A program made the translations under genes and the position numbers. Below, piece by piece: positions 16,652 to 25,293 of a stretch of DNA of 64,000 bases; the stretch's first letter is position 1, and every line of letters starts with the position of its first letter. The notes under the pieces were generated by a model. That model did not search any database. It was given only the letters and a program-made list of their open reading frames with translations, and was not told the origin of the DNA. The stretch lies in NCBI RefSeq assembly GCF_014650995.1, contig NZ_BMWA01000005.1:299600-363599 (forward strand). The letters are read 5' to 3'. Origin of the DNA: Streptomyces viridiviolaceus (GTDB lineage: Bacteria > Actinomycetota > Actinomycetes > Streptomycetales > Streptomycetaceae).

Positions 16652-17128
16652 TCATTTCCTCGCCGTCCGCCCGATCGACTCCACCAGGGGCAGCAGCCGG
16701 TGCGCCACCCGCTCGCGCAGGGCCACCTCCGTGCGGGTGCGGACCACGCCCGGCAGGCTGATCAGCTTCTGGATCACGTCCTCCAGGTGTGCGTTGTCGC
16801 GCGCCACGACCCGGGTCAGCAGGTCCCCGCCGCCCGTGATGGAGAAGGCCTCGACGATCTCCGGTACGGCCGCGAGCGCGTCGCCGACCTCGTCCAGATG
16901 GCCCTGGGTGACCTCGATGTGCACGAAGGCCAGCACCGGGTGGCCGAGCGCGGCGGGGGAGAGGGCCGGTCCGGTGCCGGTGATCACACCGTCCCGCTCC
17001 AGGCGGTCCAGGCGGGCCTGAAGCGTTCCGCGGGCCACGCCGAGGATGCGGGCGTACTCGCGCACGCTGGTGCGCGGCTGGTCCAGCAGCAGTCGCAGGA
17101 TGCGGGTGTCGAGCTCGTCCACGGCCAT
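16652..17128 (-). CDS. Lrp/AsnC family transcriptional regulator
   Basis: 158 residues from ATG 17128 (MAVDELDTRIL), with GAGGAG upstream; a longer frame to 17188 lacks family similarity. The N-terminal winged helix-turn-helix (about 5-60) contains VREYARILGVARGTLQARLDRLERDGVI. The C-terminal alpha/beta RAM domain (about 70-145) has the GDYDLLLRV-equivalent GGGDLLTRVVARD, the amino-acid-binding and oligomerisation face. It precedes the HAD gene and is divergent from the FUSC gene at 17342. Repeated GCCAYTGG words in the intervening region are candidate binding sites. Confidence 0.9.
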   Translation of the reverse strand: MAVDELDTRILRLLLDQPRTSVREYARILGVARGTLQARLDRLERDGVITGTGPALSPAALGHPVLAFVHIEVTQGHLDEVGDALAAVPEIVEAFSITGGGDLLTRVVARDNAHLEDVIQKLISLPGVVRTRTEVALRERVAHRLLPLVESIGRTARK

Positions 17129-17148
17129 GGGGCTCGGTCTCCTCGTCG

Positions 17149-17231
17149 GCCATTGGCTCTTCGGTGGCCGTAGGGAAGCCGAGATCACTGTACCAATGGC
17201 ACACTCCGCGAGGCAGCAGTTGAGCCACTGG
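17149..17231. promoter_or_regulatory. Cluster of GCCAYTGG repeats, possible Lrp-type binding region
   Basis: Between the Lrp gene and the FUSC gene there are GCCATTGG at 17149-17156, its inverse CCAATGGC at 17193-17200, and GCCACTGG at 17224-17231. The first two are 44 bases apart centre to centre, close to four helical turns, as expected for an Lrp multimer wrapping DNA. Assignment to this Lrp protein is inferred. Confidence 0.45.
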
Positions 17232-17341
17232 CGGGAGAGATGTTGATATGGATGCGTCGATGGCGCTGCGGATCCCGCGGCGCCTTTTTCATGCCGATGA
17301 GTCTGCAGGCGACGACCGGTTCGCGAAGGGGGCGGTAATCA

Positions 17342-18832
17342 GTGCTGAAGAGGGTGTTCGCGGCTCCGGATCCGGGGCGTACGCGACTGCGTTTCGCCGC
17401 CCGGGCCGTTCTCGGCATCGGGCTGGCCGTCCTCGTCTGCGGCCTGGCCGGACACTCCCTCGTGGGCGCGGTCACCGGCGGGCTCGCCGCGCTGCTCGCC
17501 CTGTTCACCGTCACCGACGCGACCGTGCGCGGGCAGGCGGTCACCACCGCGCTGCTGCCGGCCGTCGGGCTGCCCGTGCTCACCGCCGCCGCCGTCCTGC
17601 ACGACCATCCGGTGGCGCGCGACCTCACCTTCCTCGCCGTGGTCGGCACGGGCGTCTACGCCCGCCGCTGGGGCCCGCGCGGACACAGCCTCGGTGTGTT
17701 CGCCTTCATGACCTTCTTCGTGGCGCAGTTCCTGCACGCCACCACCGACCGGCTGCCCGAGCTGTACGCCGCCGTCCTGCTCTCCGTGGCCGCCGCCGCG
17801 ACGGTCCGTTTCGGACTCTGGTGCTACGAGCGCCGCCTGCCCGCTGCCGCCGTGCCCGCCCCGCCCGGCGGTACCGGCCTCGCCCGCATCACCACCCGCC
17901 AGGCCGTCCAGGCCACCGCGGGGGCCGGCTTCGCCCTCGTCGTGGGCCATCTGGTGTCGGGGGACCGCTGGTACTGGGCCGTCGGTGCCACCTGGTGGGT
18001 CTTCGTCAACACCACCTCGCGCGGCGAGACCCTCGTCCGCGGCTTCAGGCGGGTCCTCGGCACGGTCATCGGCATCGGCCTCGGCCTGCTGATCGCCGTC
18101 CCCTTGGACGGGGCGGTGGTGCCCACGGTCGTGCTCGCCGCCGCCAGTGTCTTCGGCATCTTCTACACGGCCGCGGTGTCCTACACCTGGATGATGCTCA
18201 GCGTGACGCTGCTCGCCGAACTTCTCTACGGGCTCCTTGGCGTCCTCACCCCGGGCCTGCTCGCCGTGCGGCTCGCCGAGACCGGCGTCGGAGCGCTCGG
18301 CGCCGCCCTCGCGGTGCTGCTCGTCCTGCCGGTCACCACGCACGCCGTCACCGACGCCTGGATCCAGCGCGCCCTGCGCTGCGTCCACGCCTGCACCGCC
18401 GAGGCCGCCGCCCGCCTCGCCGGAACCGAGGGCGCCGACCCGGCGCCCCGCGTGGCCGAACTGGAACAGCTGCTCGGCCGGGTGCGGCTGTCCGTCGCCC
18501 CGCTGGTGCACCCGCTCAACCCGATGTACGGCCGCAAGCGCCGCGCCCGCCGCGTGCTCGCGCTCCTCGACGACTGCGCCCGGGAGATCCGCGGCCTGGT
18601 CGCCGTCGCCGCCGACCCGGAGGCCTCGCACGACGCCCGGCTGGCCGCCGCCTGCTGGCGGGTGGAGGCCGCCGTCGAGGCCCTCACCGGCGGCGGGGCC
18701 GTCCCCGCCCACGCGGAGCGGCCGCACGCCGTCGAGCCCGCGCTGGTCCACCTCCACGGTCTGGAGCGCGCCCTGGCCGAACTGGCCGCACCCCTGCGGG
18801 CCCCGTCACGCTCGCCCCTGGTCGGGGCCTGA
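17342..18832 (+). CDS. FUSC-family membrane protein (aromatic acid exporter-like)
   Basis: 496 residues from GTG 17342, with AAGGGGG 9 bases upstream. Two blocks of membrane segments are visible, about 20-150 (VLGIGLAVLVCGLAGHSLVG, AALLALFTVTDATVRG) and 180-320 (ATAGAGFALVVGHLVSG, VVPTVVLAAASVFGIFYTA). A long soluble helical C-terminal region (about 330-490) follows. This is the fusaric-acid-resistance/ArAE layout of proton-driven efflux proteins. It is divergent from the Lrp gene, which may control it. A second, different FUSC gene is at 51805. Confidence 0.87.
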   Translation: MLKRVFAAPDPGRTRLRFAARAVLGIGLAVLVCGLAGHSLVGAVTGGLAALLALFTVTDATVRGQAVTTALLPAVGLPVLTAAAVLHDHPVARDLTFLAVVGTGVYARRWGPRGHSLGVFAFMTFFVAQFLHATTDRLPELYAAVLLSVAAAATVRFGLWCYERRLPAAAVPAPPGGTGLARITTRQAVQATAGAGFALVVGHLVSGDRWYWAVGATWWVFVNTTSRGETLVRGFRRVLGTVIGIGLGLLIAVPLDGAVVPTVVLAAASVFGIFYTAAVSYTWMMLSVTLLAELLYGLLGVLTPGLLAVRLAETGVGALGAALAVLLVLPVTTHAVTDAWIQRALRCVHACTAEAAARLAGTEGADPAPRVAELEQLLGRVRLSVAPLVHPLNPMYGRKRRARRVLALLDDCAREIRGLVAVAADPEASHDARLAAACWRVEAAVEALTGGGAVPAHAERPHAVEPALVHLHGLERALAELAAPLRAPSRSPLVGA

Positions 18833-18855
18833 TCCGACCGGCGCGCCTCCGACTT

Positions 18856-18865
18856 GGTCTAGACC
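18856..18865. promoter_or_regulatory. DasR-like operator (dre) upstream of the lactonase gene
   Basis: The perfect palindrome GGTCTAGACC, in the context ACTTGGTCTAGACCTTGC, matches the core of the element bound by DasR, the GlcNAc/glucosamine-6-phosphate-responsive GntR repressor of Streptomyces. The outer bases differ from the full consensus (T instead of A after the core). It lies 81 bases before GTG 18946 and about 16 bases before a TACCGT -10-like hexamer at 18882. Confidence 0.6.
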
Positions 18866-18945
18866 TTGCGTGATCGACTGCTACCGTCGGCCCGGGCGGG
18901 ACGGGCCGGCCGGCAGGACGAGGCGCGCGAGGAGAGGGGCCAGCG

Positions 18946-19977
18946 GTGGCAGACGACGGCAGGCGGCGGCGGGCGTACATCGGATCGTTCACGGCGGCGG
19001 GAGGCCCGGGGATCGTCACCGCGGCCGTCGCCGCGGACACCGGCGCGCTGACGGCCCTGAGCAGCGTGGACGGCGTGCCCGACCCGTCCTACCTGGCCCT
19101 GGCACCCGACGGCGGCATGCTCTACGCGGTCAGCGAGATCTCCGAGGGCGCGGTGGCCGCCTACCGCGTGACCGGCGACAAGCCGGAGCGGACCGGGCCC
19201 CCGGTGGCCGTCGACGGCGACGGACCGACGCACCTGAGCCTGTTCGCCGGGCACCTCCTGACCGCCAACTACGGCTCCGGCAGCGTCACCGCCGTCCCCC
19301 TCCGCAGCGACGGCACCCTCGCCGGGGCCCCGTCCGGCGTGCTCCGCCACACCGGCTCGGGCCCGCACGCACCGCGCCAGCTGGCACCGCACGCCCACCA
19401 GGTGCAGCCCGACCCGAGCGGACGGTGGGCGGTGAGCGTGGACCTCGGCACCGACTCGGTGCGCGTCTGCACCCTGAGGGACGGCGCCCCGGCCGTGCAC
19501 CGGGAGGTCGCGCTGCGCCCCGGCACCGGTCCGCGGCACCTGGCCTTCCACCCGGACGGCTCCCGCGCCTACGTCGTCGGCGAGCTCGCGCCCACCGTCA
19601 CCGTCTGCCGCTGGGACGCCGCCGACGGCCTGCTGACACCCCTCAGTGAGACGCCTGTGCTCCCGCAGGCCCCGGCCGGCGACGCCTATCCGTCGGGCAT
19701 CGTCGTCTCGCCCGACGGCCGCTTCGTGTGGACCGCGACCCGCGGCGAGGACGTCCTGTCCGCGTTCGCCGTCGAGCCGGACGGACTGCGGCTGACGGGG
19801 ACGGTGCCCTGCGGCGGGCACTGGCCGCGGGCGATCGCCGAGTCGGACGGCTTCCTGTACGCGGCGAACGAGCGCTCCGGAGACGTCACCTGGTTCGCGG
19901 TCGACCCCCGGACCGGAGTCCCGCGCCGCGCCGGCTCCCTCGCCGTGCCGGCGGCGTCCTGTGTGGTCTTCGGCTGA
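18946..19977 (+). CDS. Seven-bladed beta-propeller lactonase family protein
   Basis: 343 residues from GTG 18946, preceded by GAGGAGAGGGG. Regular repeats such as DPSYLALAPDGGMLYAVSE, GPTHLSLFAGHLLTANY and YPSGIVVSPDGRFVW mark the lactonase (cycloisomerase/6-phosphogluconolactonase, YbhE-like) beta-propeller. Conserved histidines occur in HAHQV and GPRHLAFHPDG. It is cytoplasmic by sequence, with no signal peptide. Family members hydrolyse 6-phosphogluconolactone or other sugar lactones. A DasR-like site in its promoter region would link it to amino-sugar metabolism. A strong hairpin ends the gene. Confidence 0.87.
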   Translation: MADDGRRRRAYIGSFTAAGGPGIVTAAVAADTGALTALSSVDGVPDPSYLALAPDGGMLYAVSEISEGAVAAYRVTGDKPERTGPPVAVDGDGPTHLSLFAGHLLTANYGSGSVTAVPLRSDGTLAGAPSGVLRHTGSGPHAPRQLAPHAHQVQPDPSGRWAVSVDLGTDSVRVCTLRDGAPAVHREVALRPGTGPRHLAFHPDGSRAYVVGELAPTVTVCRWDAADGLLTPLSETPVLPQAPAGDAYPSGIVVSPDGRFVWTATRGEDVLSAFAVEPDGLRLTGTVPCGGHWPRAIAESDGFLYAANERSGDVTWFAVDPRTGVPRRAGSLAVPAASCVVFG

Positions 19978-20030
19978 CGGAAGGACGGGTGCCCAGGCCG
20001 CCCGGCCCCGGTCCCGCACGTGGGTACGGC

Positions 20031-20067
20031 GAAGGGCCCGCTCCCGTACGGCAGGAGCGGGCCCTTC
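20031..20067. terminator. Bidirectional rho-independent-type hairpin
   Basis: The arms GAAGGGCCCGCTCC (20031-20044) and GGAGCGGGCCCTTC (20054-20067) pair perfectly over 14 bp with a 9-base loop. It lies between the convergent lactonase and CbiX-like genes and can serve both. There is no long U tract, as is usual in Streptomyces. Confidence 0.85.
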
Positions 20068-20091
20068 GGACGTGTGCGGGCGCCGCGCGCG

Positions 20092-21015
20092 TCAGCGGAC
20101 CGGCGCGCCCTGCGGCTGCTGCGGGGAGATTCCCAGCGCCGTCGTGTACTTCGCCAGCGCCAGCTTGCCGATGGCCGGGTACGGGCCGAGGGGCTCGGCC
20201 GTGGAGCAGTCCGCCTCCTTGGCCGCCTCCTCCAGCAGGCTCGCGTCGATCTCGGGGCCGATCAGGTAGGGCGCGAGGGCCAGCTGCTGCGAACCCGAGG
20301 AGCGCAGCTGCTCGGCCACGGACGCGATCGAGCCCTCCTGGTCCAGGGCCGCCGCCATCACCGGCACGGCGAGGCGCGCGGCGAGCAGCATGCCGGTGAT
20401 CCCGGCCGCCTGCACGGCCTCGTCCCCGCCCACGGAGGCGAGGATGATGCCGTCCGCGGCGGTCGCCACGGTGAACAGCCGGGCCCGGTCGGCGCGGGCC
20501 AGACCGGCCTCGGAGAGCCGGACGTGCAGAGCCTCCGCCAGCAGCGGGTGCGGGCCGAGCACGTCGGTCAGCTCGGCCGCGATCCGGCTGTCCATGACGG
20601 CCTGGCGGATCCGGCGCAGCAGCGCGCCGTCCGGACCGGCGAGCAGCGGCACCACGACGGCGACGGGGCCCTCGGGCTCCTTCACCTCGGCCCCGGCGGC
20701 GACCGCCTGCTCGTAGCGGGCGGTGCGCTCCTGCGCGGCGCGCACGAGCACGGTCGAGAGCGAGAGGAACTCGGTGTCGTCCCCGTCCACGTACCCGATC
20801 CGGGCGTCGAGACCGGGCAGCTCGGAGCGGGCGATGCTCACGACCTCCTCGGCGAGGCCGCGGGTGGCGCTACTGGGCGTGCCCGGCACCGCGAGGACGA
20901 GCGCGGGCGCGCCCTCGGGAGCCACCAGGGGTTCGGGACGGCGGTGCCGTCCGGGCTGGCGGGGGCGCGGCATTCGTACTGGCAGGCCGGACGCGGGCCC
21001 AGTGGGGGAGCTCAT
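20092..21015 (-). CDS. Sirohydrochlorin chelatase-like protein lacking the metal-binding histidines
   Basis: 307 residues. The two-domain CbiX fold is recognisable (ALVLAVPGTPSSATRGLAEEV, VAVVVPLLAGPDGALLRRI and a similar second half). However, the HGS motif of true chelatases is replaced by PGTPS, and the second-domain histidine position (VPLLAGPDG) also lacks His. The protein is therefore unlikely to insert metal into sirohydrochlorin, although automatic annotation will call it a chelatase. An N-terminal basic Pro/Arg-rich stretch (about 1-32) precedes the fold. It stands alone, with the GlcNAc kinase gene upstream on the same strand after 182 bases. Confidence 0.78.
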   Translation of the reverse strand: MSSPTGPASGLPVRMPRPRQPGRHRRPEPLVAPEGAPALVLAVPGTPSSATRGLAEEVVSIARSELPGLDARIGYVDGDDTEFLSLSTVLVRAAQERTARYEQAVAAGAEVKEPEGPVAVVVPLLAGPDGALLRRIRQAVMDSRIAAELTDVLGPHPLLAEALHVRLSEAGLARADRARLFTVATAADGIILASVGGDEAVQAAGITGMLLAARLAVPVMAAALDQEGSIASVAEQLRSSGSQQLALAPYLIGPEIDASLLEEAAKEADCSTAEPLGPYPAIGKLALAKYTTALGISPQQPQGAPVR

Positions 21016-21197
21016 GGCGCCGCATGTTACTGGCTTATTGGGCTCCCCTGTTCGGGGAGGGTGCAGGTGAGCGGTATCCGTCCGGTTTTGTCTGATGAGT
21101 TACGTACGGATCGGATGACATCGACACGATTTCCCTCGCACGGGTGACAACGTGCAGGGCCAGAAAGTCCACTTGTCGACACGTCGAGCGATGGTTC

Positions 21198-22217
21198 TCA
21201 GCCGTGTGCCGTGCCCGCCACGTACAGCATCCGCTCGTCACCCGGGAGCGTGAGCGAGCCGGTCGCCAGATCGGTCGCGATGCGTACCGAGCCGTGCAGC
21301 GGATCGCCCTCGGCGGTCACCCGCCGCGCGTGCGGCAGCCGCTTCGCCAGCTCCTCCTCCAGCGGTACGACGAGGGGGTCGCCCATCTTCAGCAGGCCCC
21401 CGGTGACGGCGATGCGGGGCTCGCCGCCGGGCGGGCAGACGGCGGCGGCGGAGTCGGCCATGTGCCGGGCGGCGGCGCGCAGGATGTCCGCGGCGACCGG
21501 GTCGCCGGCCGCGCAGGCCGCCACTTCGGGCGCGAAGGAGGCGAGGACGGCGGGGCGGTCCGGGCGCGGGTACAGCTTCCCCGGCAGCTCCGGCGCCGGG
21601 CCGAACCGCTCCTCCGCGGCGGCCAGCAGCCGGATGGAGCCGCCGTCCCGCCCGTCGTGGGCGCGCAGGGCCGCCTCCAGCCCGGCCCGCCCGATCCAGG
21701 CGCCGCCACCGCAGTCACCGAGCAGGTGGCCCCAGCCGTCCGCGCGTCGCCACCGGACCAGGTCGGTGCCGGTCGCGATCAGACCCGTGCCGGCGGCGAC
21801 GACGGCACCGGGCCGCGGGCCGAGCGCCCCGACGTAGGCGGTGACGGCGTCGGCGACGAGCGCCACGGACCGCACGCCCAGCTCCCGGGCCAGGGCGCCC
21901 GGCAGCTCTGCCCGCAGGGCGTCGCCCAGGGTGGCGAGCCCGGCGGCGCCGACGACGACGGTGCCGAGCCGGTCCAGCCCGGCCTCGGCGGTCAACTCCC
22001 GGGCCATGGGCACCAGCTGATCCATCAGGTGCCCCGGGTCGATGCCCCGCGCCCCGGTGCGGACCGGCTCCCGCGACGCGCGCCGCCCCAGCGGGCCGCG
22101 CCCGGCGGTGCCGACGACGACGCGCAGGCCGGAGCCGCCGGAGTCCACGGCGAGGTAGCCCGCACCGGCCGCCGCACCGGGCGAACCCAGTGCCCCGGCC
22201 CCGGTCACGGCAGACAC
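21198..22217 (-). CDS. N-acetylglucosamine kinase (BadF/BadG/BcrA/BcrD ATPase family)
   Basis: 339 residues from GTG 22217; GTG 22235 is an alternative. The sugar-kinase/ASKHA fold opens with the phosphate-1 motif YLAVDSGGSGLRVVV. Further family motifs are VVAAGTGLIATG (phosphate 2) with GWGHLLGDCGGGAWIGRAGL, the connection to the sugar-binding loop, and IAVTGGLLKMGDPLV (adenosine motif). It should phosphorylate GlcNAc or a related amino sugar to the 6-phosphate. Amino sugars feed the DasR signal in Streptomyces, and a DasR-like site stands 2.3 kb away; no such site is visible directly upstream of this gene. Confidence 0.83.
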   Translation of the reverse strand: MSAVTGAGALGSPGAAAGAGYLAVDSGGSGLRVVVGTAGRGPLGRRASREPVRTGARGIDPGHLMDQLVPMARELTAEAGLDRLGTVVVGAAGLATLGDALRAELPGALARELGVRSVALVADAVTAYVGALGPRPGAVVAAGTGLIATGTDLVRWRRADGWGHLLGDCGGGAWIGRAGLEAALRAHDGRDGGSIRLLAAAEERFGPAPELPGKLYPRPDRPAVLASFAPEVAACAAGDPVAADILRAAARHMADSAAAVCPPGGEPRIAVTGGLLKMGDPLVVPLEEELAKRLPHARRVTAEGDPLHGSVRIATDLATGSLTLPGDERMLYVAGTAHG

Positions 22218-22393
22218 CGGGCCACCGGCCGGCACGCAGACCGGAAGACGGGCGGCTGCTCGATCACTGGACGCAACGGTCTCCGCTCCTCCCCGGCGAC
22301 CGGGCGGGATCCCCTCGACCGGCTCGACGACCTTGACGAGGAGGAAGACTAGCGCCGACAGGCGGCTCGTACGCAGGGGGCCGGTCTGCTGGC

Positions 22394-22421
22394 ACTGGCT
22401 GTCGGAGTGGGCCAGTAGAGT
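22394..22421 (+). promoter_or_regulatory. Candidate promoter and inverted repeat before the uracil-DNA glycosylase gene
   Basis: An inverted repeat ACTGGC (22394-22399) and GCCAGT (22411-22416) flanks 11 bases. A -10-like TAGAGT (22416-22421) ends 8 bases before GTG 22430, and no ribosome site is visible, so the mRNA may be leaderless. Confidence 0.4.
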
Positions 22422-22429
22422 GACGCGGC

Positions 22430-23107
22430 GTGGCACGACGACCGTTGCATGAACTTGTTGAGGCCGGATGGGCGAAGGCCCTGGAGCCGGTGGCCGAGCG
22501 TATCGCGGGCATGGGCGACTTCCTGCGCGCCGAGGTGGCGGCCGGCCGGACCTATCTCCCGTCGGGCGCGAACGTCCTGCGGGCGTTCCAGCAGCCCTTC
22601 GACGATGTGAGGGTCCTGATCGTCGGTCAGGACCCCTACCCGACGCCGGGGATGGCGATCGGACTGAGTTTCGCGGTCTCGCCGGAGGTGCGGTCGCTGC
22701 CGGGCAGCCTGGAGAACATCTACCGGGAGCTGAACACGGACCTGGGTCTGCCCAGGCCCTCCAACGGCGATCTGACCCCATGGACCCGCCAGGGCGTGCT
22801 GCTGCTGAACAGGGCTCTGACCACGGCCCCGCGCAAGCCGGGGGCGCACCGGGGCAAGGGCTGGGAGGAGGTCACCGAGCAGGCCATCCGCGCCCTCGCC
22901 ACGCGGGGCCGGCCGTTGGTGTCGATCCTGTGGGGGCGGGACGCGCGCAATCTGCGTCCGCTCCTCGGGGATCTCCCGTCCATCGAGTCGGCGCATCCCT
23001 CGCCGATGTCGGCGGACCGCGGCTTCTTCGGCTCGCGCCCCTTCAGCCGGGCCAACGACCTCCTCGTGCGGCAGGGAGCCGAGCCGGTGGACTGGCGACT
23101 GCCGTAG
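22430..23107 (+). CDS. ung: Uracil-DNA glycosylase (family 1)
   Basis: 225 residues from GTG 22430. The water-activating motif is GQDPYPTPG with Asp68, and the minor-groove intercalation and catalytic His motif is [14 protein letters not shown] with His189. It removes uracil from DNA as the first step of base excision repair in the cytoplasm. Length and order of motifs match bacterial Ung exactly. The gene is divergent from the GlcNAc kinase and monocistronic. Streptomyces often have more than one ung gene; I cannot tell whether this is the main one. Confidence 0.95.
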   Translation: MARRPLHELVEAGWAKALEPVAERIAGMGDFLRAEVAAGRTYLPSGANVLRAFQQPFDDVRVLIVGQDPYPTPGMAIGLSFAVSPEVRSLPGSLENIYRELNTDLGLPRPSNGDLTPWTRQGVLLLNRALTTAPRKPGAHRGKGWEEVTEQAIRALATRGRPLVSILWGRDARNLRPLLGDLPSIESAHPSPMSADRGFFGSRPFSRANDLLVRQGAEPVDWRLP

Positions 23108-23249
23108 GACGCCCCTGAGTCCGGCGGCTTCCGGCCGGTGCACCGCCCGCGCCCGGCACTCCCCCCCCAGCCTCCGGCCGGGGGCCCGGCGCACGCAACC
23201 GACGCAGCCGGGCCGCCCTCCGGGCGACGACGGGGAGGGTCGACAGGCC

Positions 23250-25217
23250 TTAGAGGCCGGACGCCACGGTCAAGCCGTCGAGCACTGCTTCCTCGACGGT
23301 GCGCGGGGTGACACGGTCGCCGACCGGGAAGACGTGGTCGGCCGGGACGACGCCGGAGCCGACCGGGTCGAGGTCGGCGAGCGGGGCGTGGCCCTGGGCG
23401 AGCACCACACCGGCGACGTCTTCGAGCAGTACCGGGTCCTCGGTCAGAGTGTGCTGGAGGTAGCCGGTGTCGCTGTCCACGCCGCAGAGCCTCACGTTGG
23501 GCACGATGTCGATCCGCGCCCGCACCGCCTGGGCCACCATGGCGGCACGCACGTACTGCTGCAGATGCTCGCCGGCCGCGAAGCCGGTCACACAGAGCGT
23601 CACCTTCCTGTGCAGGCCGGCGAGCTGGAGGGCGACGCCCAGGCCGATCCAGTCACCGCGCCAGTCCGCCACCACGATCCGTCCACGCGGCACCTCGGCG
23701 CCGCGGATCACCGACCAGGCGTCCAGTACCACCGGGTCGTCCATGAGCTCCAGCCGGGGGCGCCGGGGCAGCGCTCCCGTCGCGAGCACCACCGCGTCCG
23801 GTGCCGAGGCGGCGAGCACCTGGGCATCGACCCGGGAGTTCGTCAGGATGCGGGCTCCCGCGCGGCGCGCCTCGGCCTCGAGGTTGGTGATCACGCCTCC
23901 GAACTCGGCGCGTCCGGGCAGCCGTTCGGCGAGCAGAACCTGACCGCCGACACGTCGGCCCGCTTCGTGCAGTTCCACCTCGTGGCCGCGTTCCGCCGCC
24001 ACGGCCGCGGCCTTCAGGCCGGCCGGGCCGCCGCCCACGACCAGTACCTTCTTGCGTCGTGTGACGGCCGGCAGTACCGCGAAGCGGCGTTCCCGGCCGG
24101 TCTCCGGATGCTGGATGCAGGAGATGGGGTGACCGAGCTGGAAGTGGCCGATGCACGCCTGGTTGCAGCCGACGCAGGCGCGGATGTCCTCGGCCCGGCC
24201 CCGCGCGGCCTTGACCGGCAGGTCCGGGTCGCAGATCAGGGCCCGGGTCATCGCGCAGGCGTCGGCCCGACCGTCCGCGATGATCTGCTCGGCCTCCTGC
24301 GGCTGGTTGATCCGGCCGGCCACCATCACTGGGACGCCGACCACGGCGCGCACCTCGGCGGCCAGCGGGGCGGTGTAACCGGCGGGCCGGTACATGGGCG
24401 GGGCGATGTGCTCGGCCCCGGACAGGCTGGACGAGCTGCCCGCGCACACCGAGACGTAGTCGAGCAGTCCCTCGGCATCGAGTCGGGCGACGGACTCCAG
24501 TACCAGCTCGGTGTCCAGGCCGTCGTGGCTCAGTTCGTCGCCCGAGATGCGCAGGCCGACGGCGAAGCCGGGCCGGGCCTGTGCCCGAGCACTGCGCAGT
24601 GCCTCGCGCAGGAACCGCAGCCGGCCCTGCAGATCGCCGCCCCAGCCGTCGGTACGGACGTTGACATGGGGACTGAGGAACTGCGCCGGCAGGTAGCCGT
24701 GGCTGGCGACGATCTCCACGCCGTCGAGGCCGGCCTCGCGCAGCCGGCGGGCCGCCTGGCCGTAGCCCTCCACGACCTCGTGGATCTCCGGCTCGGTCAT
24801 GGCGCGCGGCATCACGTGGAAGCGCTCGCTCGGGGTGGCCGAGGGAGCCCAGGCCACCGGTGCGCTGCCGTCCCCGGACTCCAGAATCTCCCGCCCGGGG
24901 TGGAACAGCTGGCCGAAGACCTTCGTCCCGTGCCGATGCACCGCCTGCGCGAGCCGGGCGTAGCCGGGGACACACTCGTCCTGCGTGGCCATCAGCACAT
25001 GAGTGGTGTAGCGGGCGGACTCGTGCACGCCGGACACCTGGAGCACGATCAGGCCGGCACCGCCCGCGGCGCGGGCCTCGTGATAGGCGATCAGGTCCTC
25101 GGTGACCGCGCCGTCCCTGGCCAGAACCGTGTCGTGGCCCGAGGACAGTATGCGGTTGCGCAGCCTCACGTCACCTATCTGCAGCGGACTGAACAGGTGC
25201 GGGAACCGTGCTGTCAT
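23250..25217 (-). CDS. Fe-S flavoenzyme of the 2,4-dienoyl-CoA reductase / old yellow enzyme family (FadH type)
   Basis: 655 residues. The N-terminal FMN-binding TIM barrel (about 5-335; LFSPLQIGDVRLRNRIL) is followed by a 4Fe-4S site with Cys348, Cys351, Cys355 and Cys367 (CVGCNQAC). A flavodoxin-like FAD/NAD domain begins at VLVVGGGPAGLKAA (about 395). This three-part architecture is shared by FadH, 2-enoate reductases, trimethylamine and histamine dehydrogenases, and N-methylproline demethylases. Position after an amine oxidase favours amine demethylation or enoyl reduction equally; I cannot choose. It follows the XRE-TetR regulator by 76 bases. It ends in TAA, unusual in this window. Confidence 0.87.
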   Translation of the reverse strand: MTARFPHLFSPLQIGDVRLRNRILSSGHDTVLARDGAVTEDLIAYHEARAAGGAGLIVLQVSGVHESARYTTHVLMATQDECVPGYARLAQAVHRHGTKVFGQLFHPGREILESGDGSAPVAWAPSATPSERFHVMPRAMTEPEIHEVVEGYGQAARRLREAGLDGVEIVASHGYLPAQFLSPHVNVRTDGWGGDLQGRLRFLREALRSARAQARPGFAVGLRISGDELSHDGLDTELVLESVARLDAEGLLDYVSVCAGSSSSLSGAEHIAPPMYRPAGYTAPLAAEVRAVVGVPVMVAGRINQPQEAEQIIADGRADACAMTRALICDPDLPVKAARGRAEDIRACVGCNQACIGHFQLGHPISCIQHPETGRERRFAVLPAVTRRKKVLVVGGGPAGLKAAAVAAERGHEVELHEAGRRVGGQVLLAERLPGRAEFGGVITNLEAEARRAGARILTNSRVDAQVLAASAPDAVVLATGALPRRPRLELMDDPVVLDAWSVIRGAEVPRGRIVVADWRGDWIGLGVALQLAGLHRKVTLCVTGFAAGEHLQQYVRAAMVAQAVRARIDIVPNVRLCGVDSDTGYLQHTLTEDPVLLEDVAGVVLAQGHAPLADLDPVGSGVVPADHVFPVGDRVTPRTVEEAVLDGLTVASGL

Positions 25218-25293
25218 GGAACGTCCTCTCTCACGCCTGGGCGCATACCCGGGCACGGTTGCCGTGCAGCCCGCCCACGGCCGGCCCCGGTCG

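Noticed and set aside
17248..17341. ATG 17248 with GGGAGAG upstream, starting a frame ahead of the FUSC gene
   Set aside because: The frame continues antiparallel in phase through the FUSC gene as an Arg-rich shadow and shows no conserved start or stop; FUSC has its own ribosome site and GTG at 17342.
21043..21059. CTCCCC-TGTTC-GGGGAG hairpin upstream of the CbiX-like gene
   Set aside because: Only 6 bp, and not at the end of a gene for the strand that would need it; function cannot be supported.
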